Source: Euwallacea fornicatus
Taxonomy: Eukaryota; Arthropoda; Insecta; Coleoptera; Curculionidae
Length of the DNA stretch: 64,000 nucleotides
Assembly (NCBI RefSeq): GCF_040115645.1
Contig: NC_089559.1
Coordinates: forward strand, 992,001-1,056,000
Reading direction: 5' to 3'
Shown here in pieces: positions 22,901 through 35,200 of the stretch. A program made the translations under genes and the position numbers. Positions within the stretch are counted from its first letter, which is position 1. Each line of letters opens with the position of its first letter. Below the pieces are notes generated by a model, which saw nothing but the letters and a program-made list of their open reading frames with translations, searched no databases and was not told the origin of the DNA.

Positions 22901-25900
22901 GCATGCTAAATTTTTAAAACATTTATGACTGCTCTGGTACGTTTGCGAAACGCACAATTTTACTAGTGGTTTTTAAGTTTTGGGCAGTGGCGCACTCAGC
23001 CGGAGCACGTGGTAGCGCAGAAGTCAGATATGTGAACAATAAAATGGTGTTTTTTGAAGGAACGAATCCAAGAAAAATAAGAAAATTTATGGCACTGAAT
23101 TCGTGGAAGGAAATATTAATTAGTATGTTACCCAGGTAGCGGTGTTCAGTTAGAAGACAGTAACGCAGTGAACAAAAACATTACTGGTTCTAATTAAAAG
23201 GCAGTGGTGCGCAAAATGCGGAAATATTCAATTTTTTTAAGTGTAAGTACAAATTTAAGGGAAATCAATAATTGTAGCTCAATTAAATATTTTTTGAGTA
23301 GTTGCCACAATTCTGGCCCCAAGTAAATAATAATAATAATTGTTAAAAGAAACAGAGTAGTTATTTCTTCCAAAACCTCTGTCTAGACGCAACGCCATAC
23401 AACCGTAATTTTCGACAATTTCACCCATCCATGGTTGGTGGTACCATGTAATTTTGCTTCACTTTGATTATCATTATGCAGCTCCGGACAGTTTTGTCGT
23501 AAGTTTGAGCTGTTGTTCCCGGCAATACTACAAACACCACGTCTTTGCAGCTGTGGTAGTTCTGTTCTGTGCCAATTAATTTAAGTAGAGAAACCGAGGT
23601 CTCAAGAAGAACTCCTGGTAAACCCGGAGGATCTATCCTTAAGCCTTAAATGAGATTCATGAACTCCATTCAATAAGAAGTGGACAAATGATAGTCTATT
23701 GCAGCAATGACATAATACCTTAATAATTGCCCTAAGTCGCGTAATCAAGTCGAGGTAATTACCTGTCGATGCTAAGTACCTAATTTGCAGGGAAAAATAG
23801 GATCATTAAATTTTTTACATATTTGACCGACTGGCGCCGCTATTTGCAGAAAACGCGTCCAATTTATGACCGGCCATTAATTCTCTATAAATAGACCCAT
23901 GATGATGGGGCTTCATTCATGTCTGCGATCTCTCTGTGTGCATGCAGATATTTGCAATGGAAGAAGCAATTCAGGTCTTTCCTGAAGTTTGGTTGTTGAT
24001 TTCAGTGGTACTGTAACCAGGAAAAGTAAAACGAGGAAGTGCGGTCATACATATACCGTTACTGATGGCAAAATATTCATCTGCGTCCAGGAAGTGCCAT
24101 GGTTAGGAATAAGTTACCGGTCAGCCATGTAATAAGGTGTGATTTTCATGCTTTTACATGTAAAATACGATTCATCTAATTAAACTGTAAATTCCCCGTG
24201 ATTTGTTCTCCTTCATACTCTCTGACTATCTCTGACATACATAGAAAGCAATTATCACAAACTAAGCTTAATGAAGTATGGGCGATAATTTAACTATTTT
24301 GCTGACCTTTTTGACTACCGATTATGGCGGCATAGAACTGCCTCGTGAATGGCCCTAAAGGCGTTACTAATAATGCATACTTTCGCGCAAGTGGTGATAA
24401 TCGAAGAAAACTGACCAGGCACACTTTTATGACCTTTTCAGTAGCCGACCCTTATTCACAATATTGTGCGCCGCTTTAGATCTCGCCCACCACTGGGTCT
24501 CACTGTTACGCCTCCCTTAAACCATTTTATGGTCTATCTATATCAACACTCACCCCCTACCATGGTTTGTGACACGTGTGGTAGTGACCACAGACAAAGC
24601 TGGTGGTAATCCGCTCGTTTTCGCTTTCGGTCAGGACCCGATTGTTTGTCTGTTTGCCCTCAATTGATGAAAAATTTTTAGTCACTTGTTTGTTTAAATA
24701 TGGAGACAAAAATGCTTTTATATTTAGGACACTTGAGGATTTTGTAAGACACTGAGATGTTCATAGCTTCACTAATAAATGGAGCCAATTTTAATGCAAC
24801 ATTCAAAATTCCAATGTGCATTTTTTAAATAATTTGTGACACGTTTAAAAAAGATAGATAATTTGATAACTGTGTAAGCCATGAGTCAGTTATAAATTTC
24901 ACAGATAGACGTAACGAACTTAGAATGAGATGTTGCCAAAATTTCAAGCTACAGTAAGTAGAAGAGATCCGTTTGAATCGTAGCTTTACCACAATTCAAA
25001 CAAACTAATTTTGCCCCACTTGAAGATCAAATTCAATCTTCCTTCTAATATTGATTTCTTCTGATAAAATTTGACATTGTTTGGGAAATTTGACAACCGC
25101 GCAAATAATTTTTAAAATAATATGCATAGAAAAAATAAACATTGACACCACTCTTGGTTGCAAATAATATTTAATAAACAATTTTGGCAAAGACACATCC
25201 TGACATCTCTTTAACTCTGACCATTGGTCAGTTAGGTAATTTTCGGATACATTTACAAAGCAATTTTTTTTTTTTTTGAGAAGTTTTGCTGCAATATTAG
25301 TCAGTGTTCAGTGGTTGTAAATTACGCCAATAGATTGAGCGGTAACTTTTTGTGATGCAAAGCCAATTGCGGCTATCTTTTTCTCAAACGAGTTTAACTG
25401 AGAAACGGCAAAAACCAGTATTTAGAACCCGAAACAGAGTTATTTCCGGCTCGCGCACCTGGACTAAAAAATTTAATAAATTGCAAACAAACCATAAAAT
25501 ACGATAAACAAATACCAGTCCGCCTCTGCTTTATCGGTGGCGCCACTCCTCTCTCACTCCGCGCACCTCTCATGACCAAGACCAACCTTCACTGAGCCTC
25601 ATCGAAAGGCACCAATTCACTGTCAACGTTGAAATATCAGTTTTAATTGTACTAAACTCAGTACAATTATGACCTTTATTAACCCCACTTTTTGCTTCGG
25701 TTCTAAGGGTCAAATTATCTTTTCGTTGGTTGCCAAGTTGAAAATACAGGGTTGTTGTTAGAGGGCTCCTACATTCAGCTGTGACATAGCATTGAAACGG
25801 TTCATCATAATATAGAAATCAACTATTCTACTGTTGTACTATTTCCAGAACTACCTAATATTTACGATCAGATCTTTGAAGCAAGCTCTTAAATTCGAGT

Positions 25901-26242
25901 ACAATAATTGCACCATTGATTCAGTACAATTCCTCAACAGTTTGAGTACAACTAGTTACCGGTCCGCTCGCTATCGCAACGTAGACAAATGCCGTTCAAA
26001 GCGAACGAAACCGAAAATCAGTCAGTCTTTGACCGTTGCGTGGTGTTGGCTATGACGTCGCGTCGCGTATGAGTACGCTTCCAGTACAGCCGCCCCCTTG
26101 GAAAAAAATCCCTTGACGCCGCTGTTTATCGGTGCCGGAGCAGTGTCTCGCAGTGTGCTTTAATCGAGGAGAAATCGCAATAGTGGCCCCCAAATGTCCT
26201 TTAAATTGTTGCTACCCGTGCCGCGAACGAAAGAGCCCCTTA
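19997..26242. other. Dad 5' flanking region, no gene seen
   Basis: About 6 kb without a recognised exon. It alternates AT-rich DNA with short GC-rich islands near 20690-20760, 21090-21210 and 22290-22420. These contain repeated GGCGTC/GACGCC and five GGCGCC sites (20726, 20740, 21414, 23833, 25539). Such motifs suit Mad/Medea (GRCGNC) and Brinker (TGGCGYY) binding, and the neighbouring gene is a BMP-pathway gene. CAGTGGCG near 22984 resembles a transposon end. Untranslated 5' exons of Dad could lie here unseen. Confidence 0.45.
21096..21172. promoter_or_regulatory. GGCGTC/GACGCC cluster in Dad 5' flank
   Basis: GGCGTC occurs four times (CATCGGCGTCC, CTCGGCGTCG, CATCGGCGTCT, CGGGCGTCGC), with GACGCC once in the reverse sense, all within about 75 bp of otherwise AT-rich DNA. 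GRCGNC is a Mad/Medea-type motif and GGCGYC fits Brinker. It is a candidate Dpp-responsive element for Dad; this is inference from motif and context. Confidence 0.4.
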
Positions 26243-29200
26243 ATGTTTATGTTTCGACGTAGTAGAACGACCAACCTGACCAGAAAATTGTTGCGGAAAC
26301 GGATTGAGGCTCTCAATGACCCCTCGCTTACGGATAGGGGACTTCTCGGCCCCTGGGATACGCGCGAGAAGGACGTGCGGAACCTCCTCAAGCAGTTACA
26401 GGTGAGAAAGCCGGAGACCTACCACTTTAATTTACATTTAAATTATTATTTGCAATATAGCCAACCAACAACGTACAGTTAGAAGATAAACCTCCTAAGG
26501 GGCAAATTATTGCAAATTGCCTTTTTATTGTTCAATCATTTTTCAGTTAAAATTACCATTAAATTCATTATTTGCCCCTAAGTGGTAATATCTCGAAAAG
26601 AAGGCAAAAGTGATTTTAAAAGTCCTAGTCTCCATCTATTCAGGAGATCCAGAAGTTTCCTTGTAAATTTGTACTGAAGTTAGTACAAATTGGCATTTGT
26701 TCCCATCAAACAATTGCCATTTATACTGTGCTGGAATTTTCTTTTGACGTAACCTCCGGCACTGTTTTCTTTATCAACCCAGCTGTAAATTTTGCTCTTT
26801 ATACCCAACGGAAACTTGATCATCTTCTCTGAAATTCATTGGTTAGAAAGTATATTTTGAGAGCTCCACTTTTTAAAAAATTACCCTTCTTGTACAGTGG
26901 TTATTTAAGATATACATTGGCATGTCGTCAAACGAGGCTTTGCCACATTGCTGTTTCGTGACCTGCCAATTGGAAATTTTACTATTTATACCGAATGCAC
27001 GGTCAACTCTTCCCAAACTTCATTGTTGTAGAAAGTCTCTTTGGTTCTTTGTAATTTTTCACAATTTTCTTTTTCCATGAACTTTTTTGTAAGCTGACTT
27101 AATCAAGTTGTCAAATACGATACCCCTACGCCGCTCTTACTTGACGGATTTAATTCGAATTTTCATTGTTCATGCCCAATATATTATTGATTACTCTTCC
27201 TAAAATTTAGATGATTATTGGGTCCATTTGGGTTGTTACCAAAAAGAATTGCCAAGTCTCAACTGTACCTTAGGTACCATGTCATCAAATGGGACTCTGC
27301 TACGCCACTACCTCTTGACCAATCAAATTAGAAATTTCGACGCTTACAGTCAATATCTAGTTGATGATTCCCATTGAAATTCTTTGGTGTAAACAGTCAA
27401 TTTCAGTAACTACATTTTCTTTCAGGTTTTCTTTGTTATAAAGGCCTTTAAGTGTGTTATTGTCGTGTCATCAAATTCGGCTCCTCTGTGCTACTTGAAA
27501 ACATTCGACCAAATAAAATTGAAATTTTACTGCTTACACACTAAAGAAGTTCTATCGGGATAGTTAGGGTTTTGCAAAATTTTATCGTAAGGTATTTTGA
27601 GTGTGCTTTCCCATATAATTATTCAAATTATACTTTTAAAAAATTAAAATTCAAATTAAATTGCGTTACGTCACTGCTTCTTGATCAATTTGATTAAAAA
27701 TGTCGTTGTTTATATAAAATATCTATTTACAGTTTGTTGGGGTAAACGTTTCATTTTTGGAATTGATCTGCCTTGAAAGGGTCGATGTGTGTGCTTTTTA
27801 TCAAAGTGGTCACCAACTATTGCGGCTTCGTTACGGCACTGTGCATTGACCATACTACTTGAAAGTTTTGATGTTTATAGTCAGCACATAGTTAATTGTT
27901 CATCACAACATTCATTGCCGCGAGTGTGCAGTTTCATTTGTAACAATTTTTTTACATTGAAAATAAGCTTCTTTAAATCTGCTTTGTCGTTCGGCGAAGT
28001 GCCCCTCTTCGGTGTCGCTTCTTTTCGATTAAGGGAGTTACAAATTTTGCTTTTCATCTGCAACATCTAAGAGACTCTCTCCCTTGAAGTTCTTCGCTGT
28101 AGAACTGGGTTCTTGGGTATTTACAATTTTTTATTCTCTCCAAGTAAGATCGGGTTGTAATCGCAAGTACACTTCCACTGGCCCCATGTTGCGTGACGAC
28201 TATCTACCTATTATTTAGCACATCATTTTTATCACAATTAACTATGCGAATTTCACTGTATTTCGCTCATTATTATCTCATGATTTTCTACTCCACTCGA
28301 CTAACACATGAACTTAGATAATGCAAGAATAGATGCAGCTCCTTAATAATTATGAGAACCTGTTTCTCTCGCTATGCGGATAAATTACGGGCATTATTTT
28401 TAAACCGATGTCACTTTAATGGAGAGAAGAAATAAATGAAAATCAAAACAAATAAAACGGCACCGGGAGAAGGAAAAACGTGTAGCAGCCGCCAAGTTGA
28501 TTTCCAATGAGTTTGCAAGAATAGAACCACGAATTTATGAGAATTCCTTCGTTTCATGATTTTCGGAGAGATCTGGCAACGTGGCCGCCCGCGTGCCAGG
28601 TTAGGGTGATGTGTGACAGGTGTCGAGAGGTGGCCGCTTGGCCATAGGCTACCGCGACGTTGTACCTCTCGAAAATGAAAAAAAAACTTAGAGATTTCTC
28701 AAAGTGTTCCTTTCTAATTTTTAATTCGTTCACTTTCTCTTGTAGGAAACTCAACTTGCCATGCTGCTGACTGCGTTGGACACGCGAGGGCTCGAGCTCG
28801 GCCATTGCGTTCTGGTCCCTCGCACCTCCTGCTATGAGCCTCACCTCTTGCTCTGCCAGTTTTGGAGGTGGCCGGAGGTGCGGTGCGCGAGCGATCTGCG
28901 CAGACTGCCCCAGTGTGGCGCTGCGGAGGATTTGGTTTACTCGTGCTGCAATCCGTTTCATTGGAGCCGCATTTGTCAACCTGGTAAGTAACACATATGG
29001 GTTGACGTATAATACTAATGAACCCACTGTCGGCTGGGCCTGGTCTAAGACCAGTTTGTTGGGTCATTTTAAAAATATTTTCAGTTTTACTGCCCATAAC
29101 CTGCTGGGTAATTTATAGCCGTTGTCCGTCAGAGAACTGTTACATAATTGGGTTTTGTTTTATTTATATCTGATGGGTTTTTATACGCATATCGAGAGTT

Positions 29201-32200
29201 TTCTGCGTGTCTGGGAATCAGAATGAACGAATATGAAGAGGATCTGTAATCTGCACCGTCGACACTATTTGCCCACTAAATAATGTTGTTTGCTTAAGCG
29301 CATATTTGTTAAATAAGCTGTGGCCTTGAGGATCGCACTCTCTGCGGTATCTAGCTATACATAATCCGGTCTTATGTGGCATCTTTAGGTGCGTCCATTG
29401 AATTTTTGTTTCTAGACGATAAACCACGCATCCTGGGAGTTTTCTATGACCTAAAGCCAAGAATCTTAAGCGTAGCTGCAACTTTCGTTCAAGTTGTTCA
29501 TTACACTGACCCCGAGTAGAAAAGACACAAAACGAAAGAGATCTCAGTCTCTCAGTAAAGCGAATTCTAAAAATACTCCTCCTGATTCATATGTGAACCA
29601 TTGTATGGTACGGCTATTTCCGTCTCACTCGCGTATATACGGGGCGTTGTATAAATAACGGCGTAACCCAGAGCATGTGTCTAAGAACAATATGCACGCG
29701 ATTTCTGTCCATTTGTCATATGTGTAGAAGAATCTGATAGTAGTTTAGTCGGTAAAACGACGAAAACGCAAGAGAACCTCGAGTTCCTTTAATATATAAA
29801 TACTTCCAAGGATATTCTCGTAATCCTTCATTGAATTTCTAGTTGAATTTGTTTGGCAAAGAGCTCTGAGAAAGGGCCGAATTTAACATATCTTAAAACC
29901 GTAACATTTCCTCCCGGTGGTACTGGAACTATGGTAAAATGATAGTTTTTTTACCATGCTTAAGCATTACAAGCATGCCATTCACACACCTTGTTCTCAC
30001 CACATTAAACCACAATCAGAGTGGCGTTTTGGATTATCACTACGGTTATTTCTAAATGCTTTTAACTTTTTGTCGAAACCCGCCTCCAGGCAGGTTCCGC
30101 TCTATCTTAAAAGGTTCCTGCGATAAAGAGTGGTCCTTTGCATTAAGAACCGTGCATTAAGTGACACCCATACCCACGGACTTATTCGGGTACCATCTGC
30201 GTGGGCCGAATAGTACTGCAATCATGAATGAACCAACGGCACCTATTGATGGTCAAATGGGGAGATTTTATATGGGTGGCTATCTTCGCATTTATATAAT
30301 GCTGTTTTCGAGCTTTGGCAGATAATAATGATGAAGCATTCGCGTTACTTACAGTGTTGTTAGATGTGTGTGCGGGGAGCGCCCACAAAAAGTGTTTTAC
30401 AAATATGTAAATAAATCCGAAAATGAGTGCCAGTGCTGGGACTTCCTACGCACTTGCGAATGGGTTCTTTAGAGTAGAATTAATGTAAGGAGGCCTAACC
30501 ATTCGAGTACTTGATTGGAGTTAAAAATGCACAGAAGACTCACAAATTACGCCATTGTCGGTAACATAATCGGGTACCTACTATAAAATTATCATCCACC
30601 GCCGGACGTAGGCAGCGCAATTTCGATAAAGACCAGTCCGACTGGGGCCCCGCGGGGCCAGGGGTCCCCCTAATTACAAAAGGAGAAGTCGGCTCTGTTG
30701 TCGCGAAGAGATAGCGGTGGCGCCGCATCGATGGGTGGCATCGGGTCTCCCGCGATGGGTCTTCTTCTCTTTGAACCCATCAGTGCATTCCAGTTTGCAT
30801 GTAAATTACAAACAAGTAAATTACATTTGCTCTATAATGTTATTTGAGGACTCAATTATTGGGGCCGGAACCCAAAGGGTCGTTTCGCCGTGGCGCCACG
30901 ACCAGTGCAGGCCCGACGTATCATTAGGGCCGCCAATGCATCCATTAAACGCCGTTCTCGGAATTCTTAGATGGAATTCGAGTGGGCCGGTACCATCCGA
31001 TGATAGGTGTCGCGCCTTCTGCACCAACTTCCCGAGCCCTGATACCATTTTTTAGGGCCCGCGAACACGTAATTCACCTGAAAATGTGCATACACAAAAA
31101 CTTCCGTTTTTTTAGCTCGAAATATTCAATACTATACCGGGGGTTTGGTGAGTTTCCGGCTAACTAGTTTAAAACGCCATTTGAAGAGTGTACCAAAAAC
31201 GTGCTCTCCATTGACCTCAAATTACTTAAAAGCCATAAGAGATTGATTAGAGTTATCTATAAAAGATTTTACCTTGACGATCAATAAGCTCGAGACATAC
31301 AACAATATACCGGGTGTCCCACGTGAGAAAATTGAAAATCGACTTTGCAGGGCGTAAAGAGAAACTGAACCGATGGTCGATTTAACGTGCGGTTGCTTCG
31401 GCCTATGCTAATGCTAATTTTGACCCCAAATTCAAAAATGCATAACTTGAAAACGCAAAAACACATTCAAACGCAGTTTGCGTTGAATTCAAGCGTCAAG
31501 TTTGGAAAATACGATTGAGCCTGAAAACGCTTTCAAATTTGAACCGAAACGTTCTCTGTATTTTTCCAAAGTTGACCGAAGTTTTTTTCATAAAATCGAT
31601 GCAGATTCCTGAAAACAATTAAAAGACCGAATGCTCAAAAAAATTCGGCGATTTTTGATAACTTCATCCGTGTTCGATACACAGGCTGAGGAAACATTTT
31701 GTGAATTTTGCGAACACGTGCGCTAATGGAACGTTTGATTTTTGGTATTTTTATGGCATATTGATAAATCCTTTCTTTGTGGCTTGCCAAGTTTCAGTAT
31801 CGTAAGGGGAATCAATGCCAAATTGAAAATTGAACACATCAACATATAACAAACGTTACAAAATGGTAACATTGAATAACGGCTTATTATTTACTTTGTT
31901 TGTAAATACAATGTCACGCTGTATGTTAAGGTGCCAACTTAAGGCCGATTGATAGCATTCGCTGATAGGAAACCACCAGACCTCCCTCGCTCGTCATAAA
32001 TGAATAATTTGTTTCAGTGGAATGTAGTTGCGAAAATTTCATTATTGCCCGCTTTAAAAATCACCTCAATAGAGTAACTTATTAGTAAATATTATTTATT
32101 AACAGTTAACGTACGTGCGGTGTCAGTGACAGATTTATTTATTTATGGTCCTAATGTTCGTCGATTATTCAGAAAAATGAAATTTTTATCGATATCCCAC

Positions 32201-35200
32201 ATTTAGGTATCAATTAATCTTCGTTTCTTAACATTAATCAACTCGTAGATTAATCGAAGTTTAACCCGCACCACCGTTTATTTCTTTATTTCTAAGTTGC
32301 GCTTAATAATGACCTTACGCCGACTACAGTACTTTTCTTAGTTTTTATTTAACCGGGCTTCCTGTGGACAAATGGTTTTATTTCCTTTTTTTCCCTTTCG
32401 CCCCATGCAAATATAATTTCCATGTGAGGAAAATGACCAATAATGGTTTGAAAAAGGGTTTAAAAGGCCCTTTGTACCGGGAGTAATTATTTAAGTAGGT
32501 ACAGTTTGCATGCCTAATCAAAATTAAGGTGTAAGGCCTACAACATGGTAGCTGCTGCTTAAAGACCACTTCTTACACTAATTAAAGTGGTTAGAGCAGT
32601 GCTTTGCCGACATTAAAGACGATGGCAGATTGATAAACGGCAACCGCTAACTATGTAATTGAAACAAAAATTCCACATTGGGGGGAAACAACACAAACTC
32701 TCCATTAACCTGAAATAACTCGAAAACTATATGATTTAGGCGTAGAACTATCGAGCAGTTCGCCCCTGCTGAGCAGTAGATTTAAGAAATTCAAAGTTAT
32801 TAAATGCCCGAGCGGGAGGAGCGTAAATTTCTCAAAAGTTGCAAAGTTTCGTTCATCTGAGGTTTGATCCGGATCGCCAAAGGCTCAAAAGCTGCTGGCT
32901 TGGTCGGATGTGAATAACTCATACATGTGTCATTTCAGAAACATTACATTGGTGCAGGCGATCCACGGACTCCATGGTACCTAACTGTTCCTCTTTAACC
33001 GACATTCTTCGGCTGGCAGCACATCAAGCTTTCAGAAGATCTTACTTCAGATAGCCCCGATTTTTTTTTTTTCTATTGCGGCAATATTTTGTTATAACAT
33101 TTCTTCATAAACGTCTCGAAGTCGCTGATCGAGAGCCCTCCCCGACTATGAGACACTTTTTAAACGGAATGGATCAAGTGGTTCTTCTCGAACAGAAATG
33201 TGTTTCCAGACTGAAATACACAATGGGAAAAAAAAATGGTAATAAAGTACCATTTCTCACGCTTTTATCGAGCCAACAGGTCGACAAAGGTGTCCTAATT
33301 GTTCTAATCTGGTTTCGGGTCTGCGCGGGTATAACGGATCTTTGCATTGTAGGTTCCATTATCGTTGCTAATTACGCTTCGAGACGTGGCGCCACTGCTT
33401 TCCCAACAACTAAACAAAACATGCAACTATAGCGTTGTTTTTATATGCCACTTGGTACCCACCAACAGTTGGTGCTGAAACGCTGCCCGTTTCTTTCCTA
33501 GTTCTCGTAATCAATTTTCGATTTTTTAACTCTTCAATTAGAAATTTGGAGTTTGCCTAAGTAGGAATAATTATTGATAAACCGATGATAATTTCGCGGA
33601 CAAAGACAGGTATCAGTGAGAGGTTGATTGGCGAGTGAAATGCATATAATAGTAGTACTGGGAATGACGTGAACATAACCAGGCAGGCGCCTCGTCTGGT
33701 AAACATTTATCGAACCAAGGCGCCATCGTGCTATTTTCGTTGTATATGTACTTAACTTTTGTTCAAAATAAGTTGTCGTATCTATATTTACTTTTGCCGG
33801 TGTAGGCTGGGGATGTCGAGGCCGATACGTATTATGCTCTTTGGTACAACCGGAATTCACATTGTTCCAACACTGTATTGCATAATCCTCAAAACAATAG
33901 GAAATTTGGTCATAAACATCCAAAAACATGTTGTATGACTTAAACTCAGAACCAACGTCAGTTCGCTACCTGCCGGCTACATGTCTTCGGTCCTCTTTTT
34001 AACCGGCATTCTTTAAGAGCCCCATCATCAGAGCCCAAATATGAACGAACGCATCAAACCACATAAACACATTGCATCGATCAAGATATTTATGATTAAC
34101 CATCTATACGATTCACTTTCGTTTTTAAAATTTTTCTGAAAATCATGAGGAATTCTGGTTCCATGTGGTACCTTGAATTGGTTCCCTTAATGAGTTCTTT
34201 TTTTGGTGGCCGACATGGCGCCGGCTTAAAAAACAATCCGGGTATTCAATACACGGGCCCAACATTGTTCCGAACATCTGGTCCCTCCTCTGGGTACCGA
34301 GAACTTGGCATGGTACCCTGATTCCGAGAATGCGCCGAGCGTGAGCGACTTGTATTTGAAGGGGCAATGCATTTTTAATAATTATTGGAAACTGGATTAA
34401 AAATGTATTGGAAGAGATGGAAGAAATGAAATGAAAAAAAAAATTTTTTTTCATTTAAAAAAATGGGTCGAACTGATCCACGAGGTCTCTCCCTTCTCTG
34501 GCGTTGCGCAGATGAGTTACCGAATGAAATTTCATGGTAAAACCGTATCCATTCAGGGCGATTTAATTACCAAGTTATGTAAGCTTCAATGAAATATCTC
34601 ACTCCAGTAATGAGAATTGCGAGATCTTGAAAATGTTGTTGTTTAGGGAGTCGCATTGGTCCTTCCCAACTCTCCCTTCCCTTGCGTTGTATGCGTGGGT
34701 TCCTGGATGAAATTTCGTGGTATACACACATCTGAATAGGGCGATTTAACCACCAAATTATGTGAACTTCAAGAAAACACTCGTTCCTCATATGGAAATT
34801 GTTATACCTTGAAAATTGTGTTAATTGTGAGATTCGGCGAGGCTTGAGTCCTCTCCTTACTTTAGGGTTGTAGACATGCGCTTTTGAACGAAGTTTCAAG
34901 GCGAAGGTATATTTATATAGTCGTGGAAAAAGTATCAACCGGTACATTTTCGCGATCTTCTGGTGTTTCCAAGCTGCCCATACATCAAATTCGGAAAAAC
35001 GGGAGTTCCAAAGGAAAAACTTAAATAGGCAAATAAATTTGAACACTTTGCAGGCATCTCTGGAGTGTTAACTATTTGCGCCCTTTGTTTATACGAGAAA
35101 GTCGGATATTAAATTTTTCGTTATCATTTAGGAACAACCCTGTGTCTAGGACCATAATAAATACTCGTGTACGGAGTGTTTGATGAAAGTGACTCCCTAC

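Noticed and set aside
28554..29118. Several long frames on both strands around 28.5-29.1 kb
   Set aside because: They are shadows of the GC-rich Dad MH1 exon (28746-28983), which alone has correct splice sites and family motifs.
31311..31860. Possible mobile element starting at CCGGGTGTCCCAC
   Set aside because: Only one end was found; no inverted partner within 1 kb and no coding remnant.
33684..33700. Fly-type Smad silencer element (GRCGNC, 5-bp gap, GTCTG) at GGCGCCTCGTCTG
   Set aside because: The two half-sites are present but the gap is 2 bp, not 5, so it does not fit the described element.
34567..35046. 159-codon minus-strand open frame
   Set aside because: It falls across the 180-bp tandem repeat; its apparent coding is a by-product of the repeat.
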